64,000 nt of DNA from Pseudomonas sp. KU43P (lineage in GTDB: Bacteria; Pseudomonadota; Gammaproteobacteria; Pseudomonadales; Pseudomonadaceae): positions 1,895,501 through 1,959,500 of the forward strand of contig NZ_AP019365.1 in NCBI RefSeq assembly GCF_033095865.1, in the 5' to 3' direction. The notes under the pieces are model-generated. The model searched no databases and was not told the DNA's origin. It saw nothing but the letters and a program-made list of their open reading frames with translations. The position numbers and the translations under genes were made by a program. Below are positions 15,939 to 24,238 of this stretch, one piece after another. Position 1 is the first letter of the stretch. Each line of letters begins with the position of its first letter.

Positions 15939-18488
15939 GAGCAGATGCCACGCCGCCCCGCGATCCCTGTGGGAGCCGGCTTGCCGGCGATAGGGCCCTG
16001 ACAGGCTAACCGGCTTTGCCTGCTCCGGCCTCATCGCCGGCAAGCCGGCTTCCACAGCCGGTCATGGGCAACGCGGTATCAGCGCTCGACCTGCCAGCCT
16101 CCACCCAGCGCTTTGTACAACGCCACGCTCCCTTGCATCCGAGCCAGCCGCAACTGCGCCTGTTGGTCCTGGGCCAGGTACAGCGTGCGCTGGGTCTCCA
16201 GCACGCTCAGCAAAGTTTCCGCCCCAGCGCCATAGCGCTGCTGCGCCAGGTCGAAGGCCTGCCGTGCCATGAAGCTGGCGTTGCGGATCATTTTTGGTGA
16301 TGACGACCTGTTTGCCAGGTTGAAGCCGAAGGTGCCACAGCGGCCTTGGTATGCGCGCAATCTGAAACTGGCAAAACGCTGAGAGCAGATGCCACGCCGC
16401 CCCGCGATCCCTGTGGGAGCCGGCTTGCCGGCGATAGGGCCCTGACAGGCTAACCGGCTTTGCCTGCTCCGGCCTCATCGCCGGCAAGCCGGCTCCCACA
16501 GCCGGTCATGGGCAACGCGGTATCAGCGCTCGACCTGCCAGCCTCCACCCAGCGCTTTGTACAACGCCACGCTCCCTTGCATCCGAGCCAGCCGCAACTG
16601 CGCCTGTTGGTCCTGGGCCAGGTACAGCGTGCGCTGGGTCTCCAGCACGCTCAGCAAAGTTTCCGCCCCAGCGCCATAGCGCTGCTGCGCCAGGTCGAAG
16701 GCCTGCCGTGCCATGAAGCTGGCGTTGCGGATCATTTTTGGTGATGACGACCTGTTTGCCAGGTTGAAGCCGAAGGTGCCACAGCGGCCTTGGTATGCGC
16801 GCAATCTGAAACTGGCAAAACGCTGAGAGCAGATGCCACGCCGCCCCGCGATCCCTGTGGGAGCCGGCTTGCCGGCGATAGGGCCCTGACAGGCTAACCG
16901 GCTTTGCCTGCTCCGGCCTCATCGCCGGCAAGCCGGCTTCCACAGCCCGTCATGGGCAACGCGGTATCAGCGCTCGACCTGCCAGCCTCCACCCAGCGCT
17001 TTGTACAACGCCACGCTCCCTTGCATCCGAGCCAGCCGCAACTGCGCCTGTTGGTCCTGGGCCAGGTACAGCGTGCGCTGGGTCTCCAGCACGCTCAGCA
17101 AAGTTTCCGCCCCAGCGCCATAGCGCTGCTGCGCCAGGTCGAAGGCCTGCCGTGCCATGAAGCTGGCGTTGCGGATCATTTTTGGTGATGACGACCTGTT
17201 TGCCAGGTTGAAGCCGAAGGTGCCACAGCGGCCTTGGTATGCGCGCAATCTGAAACTGGCAAAACGCTGAGAGCAGATGCCACGCCGCCCCGCGATCCCT
17301 GTGGGAGCCGGCTTGCCGGCGATAGGGCCCTGACAGGCTAACCGGCTTTGCCTGCTCCGGCCTCATCGCCGGCAAGCCGGCTCCCACAGCCGGTCATGGG
17401 CAACGCGGTATCAGCGCTCGACCTGCCAGCCTCCACCCAGCGCTTTGTACAACGCCACGCTCCCTTGCATCCGAGCCAGCCGCAACTGCGCCTGTTGGTC
17501 CTGGGCCAGGTACAGCGTGCGCTGGGTCTCCAGCACGCTCAGCAAAGTTTCCGCCCCAGCGCCATAGCGCTGCTGCGCCAGGTCGAAGGCCTGCCGTGCC
17601 ATGAAGCTGGCGTTGCGGATCATTTTTGGTGATGACGACCTGTTTGCCAGGTTGAAGCCGAAGGTGCCACAGCGGCCTTGGTATGCGCGCAATCTGAAAC
17701 TGGCAAAACGCTGAGAGCAGATGCCACGCCGCCCCGCGATCCCTGTGGGAGCCGGCTTGCCGGCGATAGGGCCCTGACAGGCTAACCGGCTTTGCCTGCT
17801 CCGGCCTCATCGCCGGCAAGCCGGCTTCCACAGCCGGTCATGGGCAACGCGGTATCAGCGCTCGACCTGCCAGCCTCCACCCAGCGCTTTGTACAACGCC
17901 ACGCTCCCTTGCATCCGAGCCAGCCGCAACTGCGCCTGTTGGTCCTGGGCCAGGTACAGCGTGCGCTGGGTCTCCAGCACGCTCAGCAAAGTTTCCGCCC
18001 CAGCGCCATAGCGCTGCTGCGCCAGGTCGAAGGCCTGCCGTGCCATGAAGCTGGCGTTGCGGATCATTTTTGGTGATGACGACCTGTTTGCCAGGTTGAA
18101 GCCGAAGGTGCCACAGCGGCCTTGGTATGCGCGCAATCTGAAACTGGCAAAACGCTGAGAGCAGATGCCACGCCGCCCCGCGATCCCTGTGGGAGCCGGC
18201 TTGCCGGCGATAGGGCCCTGACAGGCTAACCGGCTTTGCCCGCTCCGGCCTCATCGCCGGCAAGCCGGCTTCCACAGCCGGTCGTGCGCAACGCGGTATC
18301 AGCGCTCGACCTGCCAGCCTCCACCCAGCGCTTTGTACAACGCCACGCTCCCTTGCATCCGAGCCAGCCGCAACTGCGCCTGTTGGTCCTGGGCCAGGTA
18401 CAGCGTGCGCTGGGTCTCCAGCACGCTCAGCAAAGTTTCCGCCCCAGCGCCATAGCGCTGCTGCGCCAGGTCGAAGGCTTGCCGTGCC
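15825..18488. repeat. Six tandem copies of a 444-bp pvdP-opmQ junction unit
   Basis: Exactly 2664 bp consists of six head-to-tail copies starting at 15825, 16269, 16713, 17157, 17601 and 18045. Each unit holds the last 37 codons and stop of pvdP (114 bp), a 140-bp intergenic piece with an inverted REP pair, and 190 bp of the 3' end of opmQ in reverse. Copies differ at only a few bases: for example the base at unit offset 226 reads T, C, T, C, T, T in order, copy 3 has a G-to-C change at 16947, and copy 6 has several private changes. The new junction (GCCGTGCC-ATGAAG) fuses an opmQ codon to a pvdP codon. The two parental sequences share only CC there. Both outer genes remain complete, so five partial gene ends per strand are extra. 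Confidence 0.97.
15966..16061. repeat. Inverted REP pair (repeated in each 444-bp unit)
   Basis: Two REP sequences in opposite orientation, GTGGGAGCCGGCTTGCCGGC and its complement, separated by about 40 bp, can form a large hairpin between the convergent pvdP and opmQ genes. No T-run terminator is seen, so this may be the only transcription or RNA-stability barrier between the two operons. It recurs every 444 bp up to about 18281. Confidence 0.85.
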
Positions 18489-19702
18489 TGCAGCACTTCC
18501 TCGTCCTGCCATTGACGCTGGGCGTCCACCCCGTGGATGGCGTTGAGGGCCTTTTCGACATCCGCGAAGCCGGCGAGGATGCTACTGCGGTAGGCCTCCA
18601 GCAATTCGTCATGCTCGGCCTCGGCCAGTTGCTTGGAAGCGCGCAGTCGGCCGTTGTTGAACACCGGTGCGACGAGGCCAGCAGTCAGTGTGTAGTAGGA
18701 CGTGTCGAAAACCTCGGCGAAGGTATTGGCGCCGGTGCCCAGGTTGGCGCCGAGGGTCAGTTTGGGCAGCATCGCCGCTCGTGCCACTTGCACGTTGGCA
18801 CTGGCGGCGGCCAGGCGTGCCTCGGCGGCGGCGATGTCCGGGCGCCGGGCCAGCAGTTCGCTGGGCACGCCACTGCCGATGGCCGGCCATTGAACGCTGG
18901 CGATGGTTTGCCGGCTGGCAGGTAGTGCCTGCACCGGGTCGCCGAGCAGCGTGGCCAGGGTCACGCGGCTGTCCTGCAGTTGTTGTTCGACCCGCGGCAG
19001 TTGGCGCTGCTGAGCGGCCACCAGGCTACGCTGCTGGGCCAGCTCCAGGCGCGTGGCCGAACCGGCGCGTTCGCGGCTTTCGACCAAGTGCAGCACGTCG
19101 CGGGCATTGCTCAGGTTGAGTTGGGCGATGCGCAGTTGTTCGGCCAGGGCCAGGCCTTGCAAGTAGCTGTCGGCCACGGCGCTGACCAGGGTCAGCTCCA
19201 CTGTCTGGCGGTCGAAGCGGCTGGCATCGAGGTCGTGCAGCGCGCTGGCCCGGGCTGCGCGCAGGCCACCCCAGAAGTCGAGTTCGTAACTGGCACTGAG
19301 CTGGGTGCCGAACGCCGTGTAGGTCGGTTCGCGGCGGCTCACGTCCAGTTGGTCGGCGCCGTTACCGTGCAGCAGGCGCTGGCGGCTGCCATCCACGCCC
19401 ACTTGCAGTTCCGGCAGCAGCGGCGCGCCGGCGATCACGGCGCGGGCTTGGGCCTGGCGGACCCGCGCCGTGGCGGCGGCCAGGTCATGGGCATTGCGCC
19501 GGGCGCGTTCGATCAACTGGTCAAGCTCCGGGCTGGCGAAGGCTTGCCACCAGGTTGACGATGGCAGCTCCAGGTTCGAGGCGGCCGTTTCGCCTTGCCA
19601 GTGCAGCGGTGCTGCGATGCCGCTGGCGGGCGGTGGCGGCGTACTGCAGGCGGCGAGGCCCAGGCACAGGGTCAACAGGCTGATGCGGCTTGGCATTGTC
19701 AT
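18299..19702 (-). CDS. opmQ: Outer-membrane factor of pyoverdine efflux, OpmQ
   Basis: A 467-residue TolC/NodT-type outer-membrane lipoprotein. The N-terminus has a signal peptide with lipobox LAAC followed by Ser, acylated at about Cys19. Two OEP repeat regions follow (about 60-250 and 270-455) with the family's long helical stretches and the RRPDIAAAEARLAAA motif. With PvdR and PvdT it forms the export and recycling pump for pyoverdine. It starts three bases after the pvdT stop and is last in pvdR-pvdT-opmQ. Its last 63 codons lie inside the sixth 444-bp repeat; five further copies of that tail lie downstream without the rest of the gene. Confidence 0.94.
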   Translation of the reverse strand: MTMPSRISLLTLCLGLAACSTPPPPASGIAAPLHWQGETAASNLELPSSTWWQAFASPELDQLIERARRNAHDLAAATARVRQAQARAVIAGAPLLPELQVGVDGSRQRLLHGNGADQLDVSRREPTYTAFGTQLSASYELDFWGGLRAARASALHDLDASRFDRQTVELTLVSAVADSYLQGLALAEQLRIAQLNLSNARDVLHLVESRERAGSATRLELAQQRSLVAAQQRQLPRVEQQLQDSRVTLATLLGDPVQALPASRQTIASVQWPAIGSGVPSELLARRPDIAAAEARLAAASANVQVARAAMLPKLTLGANLGTGANTFAEVFDTSYYTLTAGLVAPVFNNGRLRASKQLAEAEHDELLEAYRSSILAGFADVEKALNAIHGVDAQRQWQDEEVLQARQAFDLAQQRYGAGAETLLSVLETQRTLYLAQDQQAQLRLARMQGSVALYKALGGGWQVER

Positions 19703-19705
19703 GGC

Positions 19706-21670
19706 TTATTCGCTGGTAAGGGCTTTGACCGGGTCGAGTCGGGAGGCCTTGCGGGCCGGCATGAAGCCGAACACGATGCCGGTGGCGACAGCGCAACTGA
19801 ACGCGCCGAGGATGGCCGGCAGGGCGAAGGCCACCGCGACCTGCGCCAAGGTCAGCGCGCCGCCGATCGCCAGGGCCAGGACAATGCCGGTGACCCCGCC
19901 GACCATCGACAGCATCATCGCTTCAGTGATGAACTGGCGCTGGATGTCGCGCTGGCGGGCTCCGGTGGCCATGCGGATGCCGATCTCGCGGGTGCGTTCG
20001 CGCACGGTCATGAGCATGATGTTCATCACCCCGATGCCGCCGACCAACAGCGAAATCGCGGCGATCGCGCCCAGCATCAGCGACAGGCTGTTCTGGGTGC
20101 GTGCCTCGGCCTGGATCAGTGCTGCGTCGTTGGTCAGTTCGAAGTCGTCTTTGCCCTGGTGACGCGTGCGCATCAGCCGTGTGATCGCCGCCTCGCTGTC
20201 GGCGACCCGGGCCGAATCGGCGGCGGCGATGATCACGTATTCCGGGTCATGGCTGCCGAACAGGCGGGTGGCGGCGGCGGAGTAGGGGACCACGATGCGC
20301 TCGTCGCTCTTCTGGTCGCCGGAGCTGGCGCCCTTGGCGGCGAGCAGGCCGACCACTTGGAATGGCACGTTGCCGATCAGCAGGTATTGGCCCAGGGCAT
20401 CGCTGCCAGGGCCCATGAGCTTGTCCCGGACCTTCTGGCCGATCACCGCCACGGCGGCGCCGCTGCGTTCGTCGGCTTCGCTGAAGAAGCTGCCCTCGAC
20501 CACCGGCCAGTTGAGAATGCGCGGGAACTCGACGTTGTTGCCACCGACGTAGAACTTCTGGTTGTTGTTGCCGTGGCGCACCATCACGTCGCTGCCGATC
20601 ACCGGCATCACCCGCTGCACCTGGGGCAGCTCGGCGATGGCCGCGACATCGTCGAGGGTGACGATGCCGCCCGGCTCGCGCAGGGTCGGCGGGCGGCCGT
20701 TGAGGTAGAGGATGTTGGAGCCGAATGCCGCCATCTGCGCCATCACCTGGCGCTTGCTGCCTTCGCCGACGGCCAGCATGACCACCACCGAGGCCACGCC
20801 GATGACGATGCCGAGCAAGGTCAGTGCGGTGCGAAAACGGTTGATCCACATCACCCGCCAGGCGGCCTGCAGCGCTTCGAGCAGCTCACCTTGCCAGGCA
20901 CCATACTGGGTGGCGCCGCGGTCCAGGCGCTGGCGCAGCGCTTCGGCCTGCAAACCGTGGGAGGCACCAGCCGGTGCTTGATCGGCGGCGGAGTCGCTGA
21001 TCACCAGGCCATCACGAATTTCCACGACGCGACGCGCCCGCTGCGCCACCGTACGGTCATGGGTGATCAGAATGATCACATGGCCCTGGCTGGCCAGCTC
21101 GTCGAGCAAGGCCATGACTTCGCGGCCGCTGTGGCTGTCGAGGGCGCCGGTGGGCTCGTCGGCGAGGATGATTTGGCCGCCGTTCATCAGTGCCCGGGCA
21201 ATCGACACGCGCTGCTGCTGGCCGCCGGACAACTGGTGCGGGCGGTTGCCCAGGCGGCTGGCCAGGCCCAGACGTGTCAGCAAAGCGGCGGCGCGGGCGT
21301 GGCGTTCGGCGGGCGGGGTGCCGGCGTAGATTGCCGGCATTTCGACGTTTTCCTGGGCCGAACCGGACGGGATCAGGTGGTAACCCTGGAACACGAAACC
21401 GAAGGCTTCCCGGCGTAGCCAGGCCAGTTGGTCGCCATCGAGCTGGGCGACGTCCTTGCCGGCGAACAGGTAGCTGCCTGAGGTCGGCCGGTCGAGGCAG
21501 CCGAGGATGTTCATCAGGGTCGACTTGCCCGAGCCTGAGGCGCCGACGATGGCAATGAACTCGCCGGGCTGGATGCTCAGGCTGATGCCGCGCAGCACGT
21601 CGACCTTGGGCGTGTCGTCGCCGCCGTAGGATTTGCGGATATCCCGCAGCTCGATCAGGGGACTGGACAT
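19706..21670 (-). CDS. pvdT: MacB-type ABC transporter PvdT
   Basis: A 654-residue inner-membrane transporter. The N-terminal ATPase (about 1-235) has Walker [10 protein letters not shown], signature [15 protein letters not shown] and Walker [13 protein letters not shown]. It is followed by the MacB membrane part: one helix near residue 285 ([16 protein letters not shown]), a periplasmic domain to about 520 and three helices at the C-terminus. PvdRT-OpmQ secretes new pyoverdine and returns used pyoverdine from the periplasm to the medium. The ATG directly abuts the pvdR stop codon. Confidence 0.95.
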   Translation of the reverse strand: MSSPLIELRDIRKSYGGDDTPKVDVLRGISLSIQPGEFIAIVGASGSGKSTLMNILGCLDRPTSGSYLFAGKDVAQLDGDQLAWLRREAFGFVFQGYHLIPSGSAQENVEMPAIYAGTPPAERHARAAALLTRLGLASRLGNRPHQLSGGQQQRVSIARALMNGGQIILADEPTGALDSHSGREVMALLDELASQGHVIILITHDRTVAQRARRVVEIRDGLVISDSAADQAPAGASHGLQAEALRQRLDRGATQYGAWQGELLEALQAAWRVMWINRFRTALTLLGIVIGVASVVVMLAVGEGSKRQVMAQMAAFGSNILYLNGRPPTLREPGGIVTLDDVAAIAELPQVQRVMPVIGSDVMVRHGNNNQKFYVGGNNVEFPRILNWPVVEGSFFSEADERSGAAVAVIGQKVRDKLMGPGSDALGQYLLIGNVPFQVVGLLAAKGASSGDQKSDERIVVPYSAAATRLFGSHDPEYVIIAAADSARVADSEAAITRLMRTRHQGKDDFELTNDAALIQAEARTQNSLSLMLGAIAAISLLVGGIGVMNIMLMTVRERTREIGIRMATGARQRDIQRQFITEAMMLSMVGGVTGIVLALAIGGALTLAQVAVAFALPAILGAFSCAVATGIVFGFMPARKASRLDPVKALTSE

Positions 21671-22849
21671 TCAACCTCCGCTGGCGGTGGCGGCGCCGAT
21701 GACCAGGCGCTCGCCTTCGTCGAGCCCGTCGAGGATCTGCACGCGCAGGCGGTCGCTGAGGCCGGTGCGTACCTGGCGCTGTTCGACCTTGCCGTCCTTG
21801 CCCAGTACCTGGGCCAGGCGCTGGCCGTCGCTGGCGCCGTCGTCCAGAGCAGCCAGCGGTACGGTGAGCACTTGGCTGGCCTGGCCGGCGACGAAGAACA
21901 CCTGGGTGGTCATGTCAGCCATCAGCGCGCCATCGGGGTTGTCGACGTCCAGTAGCACGGTGTACTGCACCACCTGGCTGGCGGTGGAGCCGGCACTGGC
22001 GCTGAGCGGGCTGCCGCCGCCCTGGCTGGCGTGAGCCAGGGGCTTGGGCGGGATCGGCAGGATCTGGCGCACGGTGCTGTTCCAGCGGCGCTTGCCACCG
22101 GCGAGGGTGGTGAAGTAGGCGGTCATGCCCGGTTTGACCTTGCCGATGTCGGCTTCCGACACCTGGGCCCACACGGTCATTGGCGACAATTTGGCGATGC
22201 GCAGGATCAGCGGAGTCTGCTGCTGGGCGTTGAGGGTCTGGCCTTCGCGGGCATCCACCGCGACCACGGTGCCGTCCATGGGCGCGTAGATGCGGGTGTA
22301 GCCCAGCTCGGCTTCGTCGCTGCGCAGGTTGGCCTGGGCCTGGCGAATCTGCGCCTGGTACATGTCGATGCGGGCCTGGGTCACCTTGAGCTGGGCATCG
22401 GCTGCCTGCAGGTCTTCGGCGCGGGTGGCGCCTGCGGCGGCCAGTTCGTGCTGGCGTTTGTGCTGCTGCTGGGCCAGCAGGTATTGCGCCTGTTGCTCGG
22501 CGAGCTGCGCCTTGAGGTTATCGATCGAGAAACGCCCGGCGTCGAGCCTGGCTTGCTGGGTAGAGGGGTCGATCTCCACCAGCAACTGGCCCTTGCGCAC
22601 TTCGTCGCCGGCTTCCACGTGCAAGGTGCGGATCTGCCCCGAGGCCTGTGCACCCACATCTACATAACGGCGTGGCTGCAGGGTGCCGAGGGCGGTGACA
22701 CTGCTTTCGATGTCGCCACGGGCAACGGCAACGGTGCTGACCGGCAGGGCGTCGAAGGGCAGTGCCTTCCAGGCCAGCAGGCTGCCCGCGGCCAGCAAGC
22801 CGAGGCTACCGAGGAGAATGCGGCGGCGGGTATTGGGTGAGCGTCTCAT
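21671..22849 (-). CDS. pvdR: Periplasmic adaptor PvdR (membrane fusion protein)
   Basis: A 392-residue HlyD/MacA-type adaptor that links PvdT to OpmQ. It has an N-terminal signal or anchor (about 11-30), a biotinyl-lipoyl-like half (VDVGAQASGQI, KGQLLVEID), a Gln/Ala-rich coiled coil (about 95-180), then beta-barrel and membrane-proximal domains. The ATG at 22849 is preferred over an upstream in-frame ATG at 22876 because GGAAG lies five bases before it. It is first in the efflux operon, 67 bp downstream of a PvdS box. Confidence 0.94.
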   Translation of the reverse strand: MRRSPNTRRRILLGSLGLLAAGSLLAWKALPFDALPVSTVAVARGDIESSVTALGTLQPRRYVDVGAQASGQIRTLHVEAGDEVRKGQLLVEIDPSTQQARLDAGRFSIDNLKAQLAEQQAQYLLAQQQHKRQHELAAAGATRAEDLQAADAQLKVTQARIDMYQAQIRQAQANLRSDEAELGYTRIYAPMDGTVVAVDAREGQTLNAQQQTPLILRIAKLSPMTVWAQVSEADIGKVKPGMTAYFTTLAGGKRRWNSTVRQILPIPPKPLAHASQGGGSPLSASAGSTASQVVQYTVLLDVDNPDGALMADMTTQVFFVAGQASQVLTVPLAALDDGASDGQRLAQVLGKDGKVEQRQVRTGLSDRLRVQILDGLDEGERLVIGAATASGG

Positions 22850-22915
22850 GCGGGCTTCCAGCCAAGGGTGGGCCACACGCGGCCAGGGCAGGGCGCGCAG
22901 GGAGGTGCCAGTAAG

Positions 22916-22939
22916 ACGAAGGCAGGCGGGGCGGATTTA
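22916..22939 (-). promoter_or_regulatory. Iron-starvation (PvdS) box of pvdRT-opmQ
   Basis: Minus-strand TAAAT-N16-CGT, 67 bp upstream of pvdR. It places the efflux pump in the same regulon as the synthesis and maturation genes. Confidence 0.83.
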
Positions 22940-22962
22940 GATCGGGGCGGGAAGGAGTGTTG

Positions 22963-22982
22963 CTGAGAATAATTATAATTTG
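22963..22982. promoter_or_regulatory. Possible Fur box before the ECF sigma gene
   Basis: The AT-rich stretch GAGAATAATTATAATTTG resembles the GATAAT-type Fur repeat, with roughly 11 of 19 positions matching the consensus by eye. It lies between pvdR and the sigma factor gene, in otherwise GC-rich DNA. It could equally be an AT-rich promoter core. Confidence 0.45.
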
Positions 22983-23011
22983 TAAGATCCGTCGCTGTTA
23001 TCACTCAGACC

Positions 23012-23524
23012 TTGTCCCGGCCTGTCAGGACGACCCCAGGTGCCGTCGTGGAACATTACTATCGCGAATTGGTGAGTTTTCTTTCTGCTCGCCTGGGTAA
23101 TCGCCAGGCGGCCGAAGACGTTGCCCACGATGCGTACCTGCGGGTGCTGGAGCGCACCGGCACGCAGCAGATCGATCACCCCCGCGCCTTCCTCTACCGC
23201 ACTGCGCTGAACCTGGTGATCGACCGCCATCGGCGCCATGTGCTGCGCCAGACCGAGCCGCTTGAGGTACTGGACCAGGACGAGCGCTGGCACAGTGCGG
23301 CACCCACCCTGAACCTGCAGCTCGACCAACGCCTGGCTTTGATGCGCAAGGCCCTGGACGAGTTGAGCCAGCCCTGCCGCGACAGCTTCCTGTTGCGCAA
23401 GCTCGAAGGCCTGTCCCATCAGCAGATTGCCCAACGCCTGGGCATCTCCCGCAGCCTGGTGGAAAAGCACATCGTCAACGCCATGAAGCATTGCCGGGTG
23501 CGCATGCGCCAATGGGAATCCTGA
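23012..23524 (+). CDS. ECF sigma factor, FecI/FpvI-like
   Basis: A 170-residue ECF sigma70 factor. Region 2 runs from about residue 13 to 80 (FLSARLGNRQAAEDVAHDAYLRV, quoted in part as AAEDVAHDAYLRV; RAFLYRTALNLVIDRHRR). Region 4 covers about 105-165 with the helix-turn-helix LEGLSHQQIAQRLGISRS. Such factors usually control siderophore receptor genes or pyoverdine synthesis. No anti-sigma gene or TonB receptor is adjacent. The start is uncertain: the TTG at 23012 has no clear ribosome site, while a GTG at 23048 has CAGG nearby and still keeps region 2 whole. It diverges from pvdR with a possible Fur site between. Whether it is the PvdS-like or FpvI-like factor cannot be decided from sequence reading alone. 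Confidence 0.85.
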   Translation: MSRPVRTTPGAVVEHYYRELVSFLSARLGNRQAAEDVAHDAYLRVLERTGTQQIDHPRAFLYRTALNLVIDRHRRHVLRQTEPLEVLDQDERWHSAAPTLNLQLDQRLALMRKALDELSQPCRDSFLLRKLEGLSHQQIAQRLGISRSLVEKHIVNAMKHCRVRMRQWES

Positions 23525-23694
23525 AAAAGTGGTCGTAAGCCGGTGAAAATTCTGTGTGCTGGCCACTTGATTTCTCACTGTTTCCCGACAACTATCTAAA
23601 TTGACCCCTCCAGGAACCTCCTGGTGGTTGCCTGTTACTGGCGTAGTTGGGTCAGGGAGCGTGCCCTTATTCACCTGACTGCCCAGGTCCGACA

Positions 23695-24171
23695 ATGACC
23701 AACAAGACCCTGCGCATCCTGATTGCCGACGAGCACCCGTGCCAGCGCCTGCAGCTGGAAAAACTGCTCAATGGCCTGGGCTATTACCGGATTGCCCCGG
23801 TGGAAAGTTTTGACGAACTGCAGCGCCTGGTGCATTGCGCACTGCAGCCATTCAATCTGCTGGTGGGCAATTACGAACTGGGCAGCCACGCCGGCGTCGA
23901 CCTGGCGCGTTTCTGCCGGGTCAGCGCGCAGATCCAGCACGCACTGCTGTATCACTCCCAGCATCTGAAAGTCCCTGCGGTGCCGCAGACCGAGCGCCAG
24001 GCGGTGAACGTCAGCCTGCCGCAGGTGCCGGACAACGAGGCGCTGGAGTCTTTCATGGCGATCATCGACGCACCGGTGGTGATCGGCAAATTGTCCCTTC
24101 CGCCAGGGCTCTCCGGCGGCAAGCAGGCCTATCATCGCCGAAACTTCGCACACACCGTATTCAGCCGCTAA
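23695..24171 (+). CDS. Stand-alone degenerate receiver-domain protein
   Basis: A 158-residue protein made of one CheY-like receiver fold. The first strand RILIADEHP keeps the acidic pair (Asp12-Glu13) seen in NarL-type regulators. At the usual phosphorylation site the strand reads LLVGNYEL, placing Asn59 where Asp is expected. A lysine in VIGKLSLPPG fits the conserved Lys of the fifth strand. There is no DNA-binding or enzymatic output domain. It is probably a pseudo-receiver working by protein contact. It follows the ECF sigma gene after 170 bp and precedes a transporter on the same strand; a link to either is only positional. Confidence 0.75.
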   Translation: MTNKTLRILIADEHPCQRLQLEKLLNGLGYYRIAPVESFDELQRLVHCALQPFNLLVGNYELGSHAGVDLARFCRVSAQIQHALLYHSQHLKVPAVPQTERQAVNVSLPQVPDNEALESFMAIIDAPVVIGKLSLPPGLSGGKQAYHRRNFAHTVFSR

Positions 24172-24238
24172 CCGGAAGGGCAGGGCCTGACAGGGATTTG
24201 CTATCCTCTTGCCCTTTGCCGATTTGCGGACTCCTGCC

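Noticed and set aside
15825..18488. Array considered as CRISPR or as a coding repeat protein
   Set aside because: Units are 444 bp with no short repeats and unique spacers, and the content is clearly the duplicated ends of pvdP and opmQ.
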